A DNA stretch of 64,000 nt from Acanthosepion esculentum (GCA_964036315.1 OZ038495.1:27437766-27501765), one strand, 5' to 3'. Positions 46,486 to 57,929 are shown, numbered from the stretch's first letter. Notes: generated from the sequence alone by a model not told the origin. Program-made: numbers and translations.

Positions 46486-46834
46486 ATCTGTCTATATTTC
46501 TGAGATGAGGCATTATGTACATTATTTACACTATTCGGACTATTGTCCGTCCTCATCTTTGTCGCCATGTTTATTACAACGTTTCGGCTGTTGTACGCTC
46601 CGGCCTTCTTCAGGTGGTTGGAATGTTGAACTGAACCCTTTATTTCGCTCACTGGGGTAGACTGTTCTAGTTGCACGTGCAATGTTTTATGGATGTAAGT
46701 TATCAGTTATCTCCTATTAATTTCCCTCTGAAAGTTCTCCACTGCCTTAATCGGGTATTGAACTCACACTCTTTTGGGTCCTGTCACTGGATCTAACCAA
46801 CGCCTTTATCCACTGTGCCATATGTCGTTGAGAG
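46486..46834 (-). mobile_element. SINE S1, complete copy with 13-bp target duplication
   Basis: The best copy of S1. TAATGTAATTAAT lies at both edges (46473-46485 and 46835-46847). On the minus strand it starts with a tRNA-like head (GGCACAGTGGATAAAGGCG A-box region, GTGTGAGTTCAATACCC B-box region). It then has a body with AACTAGAACAGTCTACCCC and AAAGGGTTCAGTTCAAC, a conserved hairpin block CTGAAGAAGGCCGG ... AGCCGAAACG, and a tail CCTCATCTCAGAAATATAG. About 349 bp long. Retroposed by LINE machinery; no protein. Confidence 0.92.
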
Positions 46835-47445
46835 TAATGTAATTAATAGCGCAATCGCTTCGCTAACATATCAATAAAATATTAACTTACTAAAAACTCT
46901 CAGAATGTCGCGATCCCTATGTTTAAAATTATGAGATGGATTAGATCGTCTGTTACAAGTGCTTTCGAAGAAATTCGCCCCTTCATCGTCAGGTATAAAT
47001 ACTGTTTTTATTTCAGATAACTTTCAGGTGAATTTTCAAGACGAAAATAAATGCATTGCAAACCGAAAGTGTTTTTTTTTTAAAGTGTACTATTTATTAA
47101 CGGTACAATTCCGTAACATGCGGTGTCGCAACGCTAGAGTTGTATTTTGAATATTTCAAGTGTGAAAATGTTTTTAATAGTAATGTGTCAAATCCACGAA
47201 TTTTTGTTTTGTTATAAGTGTTTTTCAGTTAATGTGACATGGAAATTTACTTGAAATGAAAACAATATTAATACCTGACGATGAAAGAGCGAATGTCTTC
47301 GAAAGTACTGTAACAGAAGATCGAATCCATCTTATAATTTTGAATATAAGGATCGCTTCATTCACAAAGTTGTTAGTAAGTGAATATTTTATTGATCTGT
47401 TAGCGAAGTGATTTCATCATTAATTACATTAACTTTACAGATTAA
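46835..47445. mobile_element. Long inverted-repeat element
   Basis: About 46848-47010 and 47265-47440 are imperfect inverted repeats of each other over roughly 170 bp (CTTCGCTAACATATCAATAA versus its reversed partner; TTCATCGTCAGGTATAAAT at the inner edges). The interior is AT-rich with no transposase frame. The left part was hit by the SINE at 46486-46834. A non-autonomous DNA element or foldback is likely. Confidence 0.65.
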
Positions 47446-47487
47446 TTATTTGGACGATTATTCTTTATAATATATATACTGCGCCAG

Positions 47488-47489
<2 letters not shown>

Positions 47490-47582
<93 letters not shown>
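47490..47582. repeat. (TA)n microsatellite
   Basis: Uninterrupted TA run of about 92 bp. Confidence 0.97.
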
Positions 47583-47584
<2 letters not shown>

Positions 47585-48029
47585 AAGACCAGTTACTCAA
47601 CGCAAACGCATTTATTTTATTTCAAGGAAATAAATAAAGATTTATCTGATTCCAATTTCACCTGCTATTCGTGTTTTGCTGCAATGTCGAGATATTTGTT
47701 TTGTACGTGTCGGCGACGCTGACATAAATTTAAAAGGTTTACTCGTCTTCATATATTTAATATTCAGACACACGCGAGCATTAGAATAATCCACACAGTG
47801 TTGTAAGGAATCCTGATAAATTAACCAAAATTTATATGATTCCTATTTAATATAATTTAATATTTAAACAAATTATCAACAAATTCATATTAAACTCTAA
47901 GTTTGGAAGCTACCATTACGCTATTCTAATTCAATTGGCATACCGTAGTGGGAAGTGCTAAAACATTGGAAATGTGTTTACCTACACTAGCGGAATTAAA
48001 ATTACGACAATCACAACTTCTATGTGCTG
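47583..48029. other. No gene seen
   Basis: AT-rich sequence; nothing recognised. Confidence 0.5.
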
Positions 48030-48600
48030 TATCCCTTCAGGAAGTGGCCGATCATGACTCTCCATAATTTCTAGTCCTTAGTAGCTCTTCGTCTATTCCC
48101 TATCTCAACTAATTTCATTTACACAAGCTTATTAAGTAGATTATTTATCGCCTCCTTCCCTTTAGTATGTCCTGTGAATGTCAGTTTCTCCAATACTTCC
48201 TTCCTGATTATGAGTTCTAGAAATTTTAATTGCCTCTTTCTGATTTGAATTTTTGTTTCCATTTTCCATAAAACTTATTCAGAAGTTAGCGCCACAGTAT
48301 TCTCGACATCTTTCTGTAGAGACACCTTTATGTAGTCTCAAGTCTATTCCTCATCTTTAAGGAGGTTGTCCAGCATTCACTGCCATATAAGAGGACCGAT
48401 ATTGCATAACAGTTCAGAAGTTTTTGTTTCTAACGAAATTTACCTGTTTCTTAATACATTGTTTATATTTTGGAAGACATATTTTGTTGTTTCAATTCAC
48501 CTTTGTATTTGGGTGTCGCATTTTCTGTACTCGTTTGATTCTGGGAGTCCCCAATTTATAGTTCGTATCTTTGGCTCTTCCTCCGTTTTTTTCAGGTTTT
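48030..48600 (-). pseudogene. LINE family A, C-terminal half
   Basis: On the minus strand, in shifting frames: KCDTQIQR, FQNINNVLRNR, ISLETK, CYAISVLLYGSECWTTSLKM, RNRLETT and LYRKMSRILW, then LKFLEL-like and VMIGHFLK-like stretches at the low-coordinate end. It is the family A region after the catalytic box. Many stops. Confidence 0.8.
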
Positions 48601-49374
48601 CTTGATTTCCATTCTTAACTTTATTAAGCAAATTAACATTATTAGAATTTATAGACAATACACACTATTGATTTTCCTATGTACTTGGTGACACGTGTCT
48701 TCATGTATATATATAATTTCAGATAGAATATATCTTAGGTTTCAGTCTTGAGTAATGATCGTTAAAATCCCCCTCCTCAAATATATTGACAAATCCTACA
48801 GATGCATGTCGGGATTTCTTTATTGCCTTAAAGTCAGATGGCTTGATTGTATAACTTTTGCGTGTGGACATTATTTCTAATATTTGTGAAATTTTACCTT
48901 GCTACTGTCTTACGAGACAGACAAATCGAGACCAGATGTCAGAAAGTCAACGCAGTCAGTTGCTCCACTTTAAAAACATCATAGCATTTCCATAGGCACC
49001 AAGGCAAATCTCATCAACGCCATATGAGAAACAGAAGAAAAATAACGTGCAGAAGCTGACAATAATAATAATAATAATAATAATATTAACGAAAGGTTAA
49101 GAATCCCACCGTAATGTAGTGAGATATAAAGTGCTCAGTAATCTAGCTGAGACAATTCGAAGTAGAAAAAGAGCAGTGACACAATTCAACACAGTCAAAG
49201 CGACTCGAATCTTAAAGTTACTATTACTTTCAGGTCATGAAATGATATTCAGACTGTACAGTGATCGAAAATGAGAAACTGTCCTAGCAAATAAATATTC
49301 CACACACAAGGAAAAGTGTACAAAAAAACGTGAATATCATCAATCCCCAATAATTTGAAAGATTGAACAACGCG

Positions 49375-49377
<3 letters not shown>
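48601..49377. other. No gene seen
   Basis: Short AAT run at 49064-49085. Nothing else recognised. Confidence 0.45.
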
Positions 49378-49444
<67 letters not shown>

Positions 49445-49532
49445 TACATACATATATATACATATACACACATATATATACATATACACACGCACATACA
49501 TATATACATACATATATACACACATATATACA
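49378..49532. repeat. (CA)n/(ATAC)n microsatellite, left half
   Basis: A pure CA run followed by CATA/ATATAC variants. Its right half resumes at 54008 after the Gypsy element, showing that the element landed inside the microsatellite. Confidence 0.95.
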
Positions 49533-49767
49533 TGTTATGGGTCCTTACCTATAATTACAGAATGAACTCTTCCTAACACTATGTATACTACACCTCTCAA
49601 GAGAGGGGGACGAATCGAGTCGATCCGATAGTAGTTCACTCCAAACCAGACTTACAGTCATACTAACACATTCCACATCTTGTATTATTATTCCGTGTAA
49701 TATATCTTCGTTATTTCTACTCTTGTGTTCGTGTTGTTCTTCCTTGGTCCTAACCTGGACTATAACA
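49533..49767 (+). repeat. 5' LTR of the Gypsy element
   Basis: Begins TGTTATGGGTCC and ends TGGACTATAACA. It differs from the 3' LTR at 13 of 235 positions by my count (about 5.5%), so the insertion is not recent. Confidence 0.95.
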
Positions 49768-50103
49768 GTGGCGACGAGGATATTGAGGAAAAGAATTCTA
49801 CGCGGAGAATCTAAAAAAAAAAACAACAAAAGAAAAACCTTTTTGCTATCGGTCGTCCATAACAGAGGCGACGGAGGTATTGAGAAAAAAAGTTCTACGC
49901 GAAAAAAAAAAAAGAAAATTTTTTTTGGGACACCAACCTTAACAGTGGTAACGAAGACACGAAATTTACCTGTCAGCCAGAACAGAATCGAATTCTAGGC
50001 AGGAAAATGTTTTCGTACTAAGGTTACAGAACAACAGGCGACAAAGACCTGAATCTACACTGAGAAAAAAGGAAAAATCGTTACACAAAATTACGGTGTA
50101 AAC
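49768..50103 (+). other. Gypsy leader with repeated primer-binding-like motifs
   Basis: Directly after the LTR comes GTGGCGACGAGGATATTGAG. A primer-binding site should start TGG here (primer tRNA not assigned). The motif recurs in decayed form at 49861 (AACAGAGGCGACGGAGG), 49941 (AACAGTGGTAACGAAGAC) and 50033 (AACAGGCGACAAAGACC), each followed by A-rich sequence. Confidence 0.7.
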
Positions 50104-51125
50104 ATGGAAGACCTTAAGGCAACCATATTGGAACTAATGAAAATGCATATCGAGCAGCAACAAAAAATGAGGAAAGACAGACTAGGCTCGAAGAAAAACA
50201 ATTAGAAATTCAACAGAAAACCGAAGCGAAGCAACTCGAACTACAAGAATTACTACTACGGGCAGTAACAAATAAAGAACAAAAGTCTGGAAATGAAGCG
50301 GCATTCTCGCAAAATGCTATATGGAGCTCTATCAAAGACTTCACTTATGCATCGGACGAAGACAAAACCTTCGCGGCTTACTTCAGAAGATATGAAGATT
50401 CATATGAGTTTGATTGCTGGAATTGGTCAGACGCGAAAAAAGTACGTCTACTACTGAGGAAACTAGGTTCAAGCGAATACACTAAATTTGTAGACTACAT
50501 CCTACCGAGGAAAACGAATGAGTTGACTTTCAAGGAAGCCGTGAAACTTTTAACGGAATTATTTAGTCCGAACACTTCACTATTCCACAAAAGGTGGAAA
50601 TGTTTAAATTTAACAAAAAAGGATAGCGAAGACTATATAGCATTCGCTTCCGTAGTAAACAAACACTGCGATGACTTTAAGTTATCTGAACTCAGCCCTG
50701 ACAATTGTAAATGTTTGATATTCGTCCAAGGCCTAGTTTCGACTAAAGATGCGGGGTTCAGACGGAGAATTCTAACAAAACTTGAGAGTGAACCAGAATT
50801 GACGCTACAAAAATTGGCTGAGGACTGTCAGAGATGTATAAGCGTAAAAAAGGACTCGAAAGTTATCGAAGAGTCTGGCGTCGCTCACATACGAAAAGTA
50901 CAACGACAAACACGTTCTCCTTCCTCCTTAAAACCAAATAAATTATTTTACTACAGAAAGTCAAATGAAACCTCAGAAGAAACCACCATCCAGTCCATGT
51001 TATCGCTGTGGGACTTGCATTGGTACAAAATTGTCCATACCACTATAAGACTTGTCTGTTGTGCAATAAAGTGGGACATAAAAGTTCGCACTGTAGAACA
51101 AAGAAAGAAAACAAAAGCCGAGTAA
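50104..51125 (+). pseudogene. Gypsy gag (capsid/nucleocapsid), frameshifted
   Basis: Starts at ATG 50104 (MEDLKATILELMKMHIEQQQK). A one-base slip in an A run near 50166 moves the rest into the next frame. That frame begins with a Gln/Glu-rich coiled-coil-like part and goes on into the capsid-like domain (YFRRYEDSYEFDCW, FVDYILPRK, FKEAVKLLTELF, RWKCLNLTKKDSEDYIAFA). After about 50990 the frame shifts again. The nucleocapsid zinc knuckle CLLCNKVGHKSSHC (Cys-x2-Cys-x4-His-x4-Cys) sits at 51053-51094 in the protease frame. Gag would form the particle and bind element RNA. Confidence 0.9.
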
Positions 51126-53734
51126 GAGTCACTAGAACTGACCAAGCGAACGGGATAAATATACGAAAATACGTACAAGTAGAAATGTTAAACAAAAAAG
51201 TCAGATTACAATTAGATTCCGGATCAGATTTAACCATTATTAGCTTACAGACGTGGAAGAAAACCGGTATATTGACAAAGGGGGAATATAGTCAATGGGC
51301 CGCACCTCCGGTTTACGTGAAAAAAGAAATCGGGTGAGATACGAGGATGCGCTGATTTCTCGACGGGAGAGAATGCAGCGATTAAGGATTATCCCTATCC
51401 TCACCCTAGTCCAGAGAAAGTTTTCTCAAAGTTGAACGGAGGAAAATTTTTCTCAAAGATAGACTTGAGCGAAGCATACCTACAAGTACCAGTAGATGAG
51501 GAAAGCTCGAGGTTGTTGTGCATAAACGCACATAAAGGGTTATATGAGTTTCCGAGATTACCATTCGGGATCAAAGTCGTGCCGGCGATATTTCAGCAAA
51601 TAATGGGCACTATGCTAGGCGGACTTGATTTCACGATCGCATACGTTGATGGCCTCCTGATAAATAGCAAAATTATTGAACAACACTGGGAACACGTTCA
51701 AGAGGTTTTCAGGCAGATACAAAATTACGGATTTAAGGCAAAGGAAAATAAATGTGACTTCTTTTTAAAGGAGATAAAATATCTGGGTCATATTATTGAC
51801 GAAGAAGGAAGAAGACCAGACCCAGAAAGAGCCACGGCAATAAAAAAAAATGCCGACTCCAAAAAAATTTAGCCGAGTTACAAAGCTTCTTGGGCTTAGT
51901 AAATTATTATCAAGAATTTATTCCTAACATGCACAAATTACGTGCACCCCTAAACGAACTGTTGAAGAAGGAAAAAGTTTGGGAATGGTCATATGAATGT
52001 CAGAAAACTTTCGACAAAATCATTAAGACTCTAACAGCAGATTTATTTTTAGCGCATTATGATCCAAAATTGGAAATAATAGTCGCGAGTGACGCGAGTG
52101 CCTATGGTGTTGGGGCATGTATACTTCATAAAATGCCGGATGGGACACTAAAACCCAACGGCCATGCGCCGAACAAAATTACTCGCAAATCGAAAAAGAA
52201 GGGCTGGGGAATATTTTTGCGGTTACGAGATTCCACAGATATATTTACGGTAGATTTTTCACCTTACAGACGTACCACAAGCCGTTATTGACAACATATG
52301 GATCAAAGAAAGGTCTACCTGTCTACACTGCTAATAGATTACTAAGATGGGGGACGACTTTATTAAACTATAACTTTACATTGGAGTATCTTCCATCAAA
52401 CAAAATTGGGCATGCAGCTGGTCTTTCGAGACTAATACAAAAGAAAACGGAGCCATTAGGAGATTCCGTAATTGCAGCTCTACGATATGAGGAAGATATT
52501 AGAACATCATTATGTAGTACAATTCGAGACCTCCCCGTCACATTACAGGAAATAAGAAACGAAGCAGTGAATGACGAATTTATAAAGGAAACGAAAACAA
52601 AAATTGTAGGAAAAGATAAGCATTTATCAGACTGTTTTTCGTTATGTGATAATGTTCTGCTATATAATGAAAGAGTAGTAACCCCGAAAACGCTACAAAG
52701 GCGAATCCTCAAGGATTTTCACATGGACCACCCAGGAAAGAACAGGATGAAATCCTTAATGCCAAGTTACGTGTACTGGCCAAACATGGATCAAGATGTT
52801 CTGCATATGGTGGACAAATGCAAGGGCTGTTCCTTAGCAGCCAAGGCACGACCGATCACTCATAAGCCATAGCCTGAGACGGATCGACCGTGGTCGAGAA
52901 TCCATGTAGATTTCGCAGGTCCATTAGAGGGTTTCTACAACTTGATTGTAGTAGACAGTTAGAGCAAATGGCCAGAAGTATTTCGTTGTAGAAAACCTAC
53001 TTCTGAGACTACAATAAATTGCCTTCACGAGCTGTTTGCTCGTTTCGGAGTGGTTGATTGTTTAGTCACCGATAATGGGACACAATTTATATCTGCTGAT
53101 TTTCAAGAATTTTGTGAAACTTTTCAGGTGAAACACATCAAATCCCCGCCATATCACCAAGATAAAACGGGCAAGCGGAGAGTTTAGTAGATACATTAAA
53201 AGGAGCACTAAGGAAAGCTTATGACGTACCAACAGAAAAGGCTTTACAACAATCCTTGCAAGTGTATAGAATTACACCGAACAGTACTACGCCATCGGCA
53301 TCATCGCCGGCGGATGTAATGTTCGCCCGAAAAATTAGATCGGTATTCGACAAATTACTGCCAAAACAGACAAAGCAATCACCAACGTCGTTTGTACCAA
53401 AAAGAAAATTTAATCCAGGGGAGAAAGTTTTTTTTAAATGTTCAAAAACAGCACATCCTATTGGGAGCCAGGTACAATAGAGAAACGAATCGGGAACGTG
53501 ATTTACATAATTCAGGGTCCGAAGTTCTCGCATAAAAGGCACTTAAATCAGATCAGAAAGTGGCTGTTAGAGGATTCTAACGGTCTACCTCAGGAAGAGG
53601 AGGAAGTAATGGACACAATATTTGACACATTCAATATGCAAAGGCCTCAAGCAATTTCAGAACCGCAGAAATCAAGCAGAAAAAGAAAATTTACAGAGCC
53701 TTTGATGATTAATCCGAAGAGGAAAAAATATTAA
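51095..53734 (+). pseudogene. Gypsy pol (protease-RT-RNase H-integrase), disrupted
   Basis: Protease: LQLDSGSDLTI, with active-site Asp-Ser-Gly at 51215-51223. The sequence then jumps to AAPPVYVKKE, so the rest of the protease and the N-terminal linker are missing. RT: FFSKIDLSEAYLQVPVD, then the catalytic box at 51642-51653 reads YVDG instead of YVDD. A slip in an A run near 51860 leads into the connection and RNase H (51890-52440; IIVASDASAYGVGACI). Integrase: zinc-binding His/Cys motif (HMDHPG ... CKGC), catalytic Asp at HVDFAG (52906) and DNGT (53071), and Glu at 53178-53180. TAG codons lie at 52870 and 52960, with frameshifts near 53160 and 53440. The tail ends in a basic stretch (NPKRKKY, stop after 53731). 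Confidence 0.93.
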
Positions 53735-53749
53735 AAAACCCTGCTAGGT

Positions 53750-53767
53750 AAAAGCCTGGGAGGGGGG
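53750..53767 (+). other. Polypurine tract
   Basis: AAGCCTGGGAGGGGGG directly precedes the 3' LTR, as expected for the plus-strand primer of LTR elements. Confidence 0.8.
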
Positions 53768-54002
53768 TGTTATGGGTCCGTACCTATAACTACAGAATGA
53801 ACTCTTCCTAACACTATGTATACTACGCCTCTCAAGAGAGAGGGACTAATCGAGTCGAGCCGATAGTAGTTCACTCTATACCAGACTGACAGTCATGCTA
53901 ACACCTTCCACATCTTGTATTATTATTCCGTGTAATATATCTTCGTTATTTCTACTCTTGTGTACGTGTTGTTCTTCCTTGGTCCTAACCTGGACCATAA
54001 CA
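53768..54002 (+). repeat. 3' LTR of the Gypsy element
   Basis: Begins TGTTATGGGTCC and ends TGGACCATAACA. Carries the same internal order as the 5' LTR, including ATTATTATTCCGTGTAATAT. No canonical AATAAA. Confidence 0.95.
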
Positions 54003-54007
54003 ATACA

Positions 54008-54170
54008 TATACACACAAATACACACTCATATATACATATACACTCACACATATATACATAGACACACATGTATACATATATACACACATATAGATATAT
54101 ACACACACGCACATATATATACATATACACACACATATATACATATATACACACATATATACATATACAC

Positions 54171-54201
<31 letters not shown>

Positions 54202-54203
54202 TG
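54008..54203. repeat. (CA)n/(ATAC)n microsatellite, right half
   Basis: Continuation of 49378-49532 beyond the Gypsy insertion, ending in a pure CA run. The Cys/Val/Tyr frames on the minus strand are artefacts. Confidence 0.95.
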
Positions 54204-54229
54204 CGAGACAGTGACCTTGAGCAAGTAAA

Positions 54230-54498
54230 CATTTCGCCATTTTAGTAACGAGAATGAAATTCACAGTATCCCTGCTGAGATGTTGCAGCAGTCAATGAGG
54301 AATCTCAACAGCAGATTTCAAGAATGCATTCGTACAGGAGGACGCCATCTACAGGACGTAATTTTAAAAATATGAAAATTCCATCATTGTTTCTTAAATG
54401 GCATGTTTTAAGGTTTCAATTACTATGAATTAAATATTTTTCTTCCATCACTCTTGATTTTATTGGATTGTTAAAAAGTTCCTGTTTTTTGGGTCACC

Positions 54499-54507
<9 letters not shown>
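54230..54507 (+). mobile_element. 3' end of an IS630/Tc1/mariner-type transposon
   Basis: A frame ending at 54373-54375 reads HSIPAEMLQQSMRNLNSRFQ, ECIRTGGRHLQDVI, stop. This is the typical C-terminus of a transposase group in this superfamily. About 110 bp later comes TTTTTGGGTCACCCTGTA, a plausible right terminal repeat, directly against a TA run. The 5' part is gone, replaced by the microsatellite. Confidence 0.6.
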
Positions 54508-54576
<69 letters not shown>

Positions 54577-54580
54577 TAGA
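54504..54580. repeat. (TA)n-(GA)n microsatellite
   Basis: Long TA run with a short GAGAGATAGATA edge. Confidence 0.95.
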
Positions 54581-55264
54581 TATGATAGATTACCTAACGC
54601 TATTCATATCAATAAAGTTGTGTCAATAGGACTTCCTTCTATAAAAATAACCTTTTTTATTGATCACAATGTCGCATTGATAAAACAAAAACGTTATAAG
54701 CAAATTTGCCCAAGATCAGAAACCTATAAAATATATCATTTTAGAACCGTAAAGAGCACAAAGACATAACTAACGGGCATTGTGTTCCTGTGCTTAAAAT
54801 GTCTAGTTTTATTTTCGTATAAATGTGTCGTAGGTGAACATAATAATGACATTGTTGAAGTAGGATGATCAATCTTATTTAACATCAATTTGTCAAAGAC
54901 CAAACATCGAATAAAAAGTCACTGATGAACTACCAAGTTTGATGTTGCTCCTATCTATTCCATTTCAGAAAAAGAAAAATCATTTAGCATTATTATAATT
55001 ACTAATTTTCGAATAAAGGCTAAAATGATACATGCTAATTGGGGAGTCTACAGGACTTCGACACCCCCCACCGCTTTGGATTATAGAGTCACATGCTCAA
55101 CATGTTAGCTTTTACGGATGTGATTGTGTAACAAATAGGCTTTTCCCTGTTGGAGTAGCTAAGCCCACAATCTGTTTTGAGTCTATTTTACTATTTTTTC
55201 AAGAAAGGCTGGAAAGCCCAATCTGATTTGCTGTTAACTCCTAACCAGAGTATAAGAGACAGAT
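54581..55264. other. No gene seen
   Basis: No recognised frame or repeat. Confidence 0.45.
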
Positions 55265-55385
55265 TCAAACTTCTCCTAGGGTAGATCCACGAAAGTGAAA
55301 ACAACGGTTTCGACTGGTATTAGAGTTAGACACGCCAGTTCCACTTTTCTGCTATAGCCATTAAGCTACGCGCATATCTGAACTA
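55265..55385 (-). repeat. tRNA-like SINE (family S7)
   Basis: On the minus strand: GCGCGTAGCTTAATGGCTAT (A-box region) and CTAACTCTAATACCAGTCG (decayed B-box region), then a short body. Single copy. Confidence 0.55.
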
Positions 55386-55639
55386 ACAATGCAATGATTG
55401 AGCTCGTACATCCTCATATTTGATGTAGCAATAACCGTGTTGTTTTCGATAGGCGCTTTCTAAGTTAATGCAAAAAAATATTCATCGTAAACTACTTCAG
55501 ATGGGAGGCAAATATCTTGTAATTACACCAGAATCCTAATTAAAAAATGTTTATTTATTTTCATGCTCGCTAATTCAAGCAACAGAAGTTGGTCCAGCAC
55601 GAAGAGAGACGTTGTCGAAGAAACTACATCCAGATCCTT
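55386..55639. other. No gene seen
   Basis: Nothing recognised. Confidence 0.5.
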
Positions 55640-57165
55640 TCCTCTGTTATCCTCTATGATTTTTCCAGATGTTCAACTTTAAAAAAAAAATCATTTCACC
55701 CCAAGCAAGGCGGGAATGCTACTAGTGCACAGGGGTTACAGGGATTGAAAGTGAAAGAGAATCCTGAGAATAGAGAGAATTGAGGAAACGGCAAAAGATG
55801 AACAGGATTCAAGAAGACAGAAGATAGCAATTTTCGAAGATGGCAGCTTTAAAGGCAGAAGTAAACGGAAAGTAGTTCTACAGATGGAAAATGCGAGAAC
55901 AGCATCTGTTGGAGTAGAATTGACGCTTGCATTTAGCTATTTCAACAGTAAAAGGGGTGGGTCCTAGATGTCAATCTTACTAGCGCGCTTAAATCCATGT
56001 ATACGATGCACCAGTAGAAAAAAAGCTAGTGGAAATATTTGTAGAAAAGACAGAGGGAAGCTACGTCACATCGGTGAGAAATTGACTGCAGTCCAGATGC
56101 CTGGTCAGAATCAATTACACCCTTCTTTGGATTTTGTCAAGAATATCGTGATGTACAACAGATGCAACTGACCAGACATGGCAACCGTATTCAATTCACG
56201 GATACATGTTAGATTTGTAAATGTGCAAGATTGATTCTGCCAAGAAAAGTTTTCTCGCACGACACAGTGACACAAATTTCCTTAACGGTAGATACAGCTA
56301 ATGCTTCGATGTAGTCACTCCACGTCAGTGGAAAGCGTGAGACCAAGAAGGCGAAGTGTGTTGCTCTGCTGGAGTCTAGCTACAGCTATGCTGATGGCAG
56401 GCAGAAAACCCTTTTTTTTGTATTGTGGTTAAATGACAGCAGGATGTTTCTCTTTTTTGAGGCGTTAAAATTTACAAGCCATTTCTTTCCCCAGTTAATC
56501 ACTAATTAGTGCTCATTCTCAAGAGCAGCTACCAGGCCTATCTGTCGGATTGCTATTGAAACAGGAGTAAATGCCTGTGTCATCTGCATTAGTGCCTACT
56601 TGGAACTGATCACATCGGGGAGATCATTGATCAAGACCAGAAATAGCGTAGACCCAAGGATAGAGCCGTGTGTGGGGGAACCCGCGTTCGTGAGAAAGGA
56701 TCTAGAAGCGAGTCCATTAAAAACGACTTTCCTTTCGTGATTTGATAGGAGCAACTGAATTAAATCATTCGTCTTGTGATATCGTAGCCCTAGAGCTTGC
56801 GAAGACGGTCAGCATGCCAAACCCTTTCGAACACCCTCGAGATATCTAGAGCTCGAGATTCGCTGTAATTATCCAGAGCTTGATATAGAAATTAAGTGAT
56901 GATCGTTAACATATCATCGATAGACCTGGCGAAACGGAAGCCATATTGTTTGTTCGAGAGGAGGTCGTGACAAGTAAGTTGTTTAACCAATTAGAGATTA
57001 GATTAGAGACTCGAATACTTTGCCAAAAAGCGATAACAGACTAATGGGCTGATAATGTAAGGGGAAAGAGGGTTCTCCAGAATTCTTAAGAACAGAAACT
57101 AAAGACGAAGATTTCCATCAAATTTGGAAGCAGGAAGTTGCGGGGAAAAGTGCTATCCCCATTTG
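55640..57165 (-). pseudogene. LINE family C, reverse transcriptase to 3' end
   Basis: The longest family C copy. On the minus strand, from 57165 down: WKSSSLVSVLKNSGEP, LLSLFGKVFESLI, a KVVFNGLASRSF block, then GSILGSTLFLVLINDLPDVI. The catalytic box reads NADD for the usual YADD (about 56590). Next come WGKKWLVNFNASK, the IDSDQASGLQSISHRCDVAS block, LCLFYKYFH, and a Ser/Phe/Pro-rich 3' region ending near the A/T run at 55681. Many stops and frameshifts. Closely parallel to 59205-59680. Confidence 0.85.
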
Positions 57166-57925
57166 TCTACTCACTTATACGATAATCAATAATGACAAGA
57201 ATCGAACGAATTCATCTATAACGACTCTACGACAAACTGTGTAAAAAAAGGAAAATAAATTTTCTAAGATAATGTCCACAGATAATCATACAGAGATCTT
57301 TCTATATATGAAACGAGGCAGATATTTTTAAAATATGATTTCGAAGGTTTTCTTCCTGAAATTATTGGTGGTGAGTTTTGATGCGATTAAGCGCTTATAT
57401 TATTTTCCTACGAAAGAAATATTCGGTAACCTTCGTAGCTAGCTGAAAAAATAACCTTCGTATGAGGACCATTGCAAGAACTTCCTTTACTATCTTAATG
57501 GAAATGCTGACATGTTCTTTAAGAGCGGCAAATTTAAAATTTGGGCAAGATAATTATCGTCGAGAAGACAATCTTGGGGAGTCAGCGTTTTGTTCGGTCA
57601 TACCCAAAATTTATATATTTCCGCTCCACTTGTTTGAAGATGGTAACTTACTTACGTCGAAGTTCCATTCACTCTAAGACCTCCCACGCTAACTGGCGGA
57701 GAGGTTATATTATATTCCGTGAAATCAATTCGATATTCCATGCATGTCAAAATGGTGAAGGAAGAAAACGACTTCCTATTTTGCACGTTCAGGTTATCCG
57801 TACAAAGGGAAGATATAATATTACTCTCCAAAGAAAAGCATAATTATGGCTTCACTTGAAATCAACCATCTCTTCTGCATTAGGGAAATCTTAATTTCAT
57901 TGCCTTCAACAGCGGGTCAAAATCA
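57166..57925. other. No clear gene
   Basis: Two overlapping frames at 57462-57843 (71 and 100 codons) show no domain; treated as chance. Confidence 0.4.
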
Positions 57926-57929
57926 TTAG

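Larger units (their letters stand above)
49533..54002 (+). mobile_element. Ty3/Gypsy LTR retrotransposon, complete structure, inactive
   Basis: 4,470 bp: 5' LTR (49533-49767), leader with a TGG-starting primer-binding region, gag, pol (protease, reverse transcriptase, RNase H, integrase), polypurine tract, and 3' LTR (53768-54002). ATACA at 49528-49532 and 54003-54007 is a perfect 5-bp target duplication. The order RT-RNase H-integrase defines Ty3/Gypsy, and no envelope-like frame is present. The coding part is shorter than usual because the stretch between protease and RT is deleted. At least five frameshifts, two TAG codons and a mutated RT active site mean it cannot move on its own. Confidence 0.97.

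Noticed and set aside
46400..46840. Full hammerhead ribozyme in SINE S1
   Set aside because: Only the CUGANGA / hairpin / GAAA layout is visible. Stem III and the cleavage site could not be identified by eye, so it is listed as a hypothesis and not as an ncRNA feature.
53876..54264. Cys/Val/Tyr-rich minus frames of 113-118 codons next to the Gypsy element
   Set aside because: They run through the 3' LTR and the CA/ATAC microsatellite in antisense.
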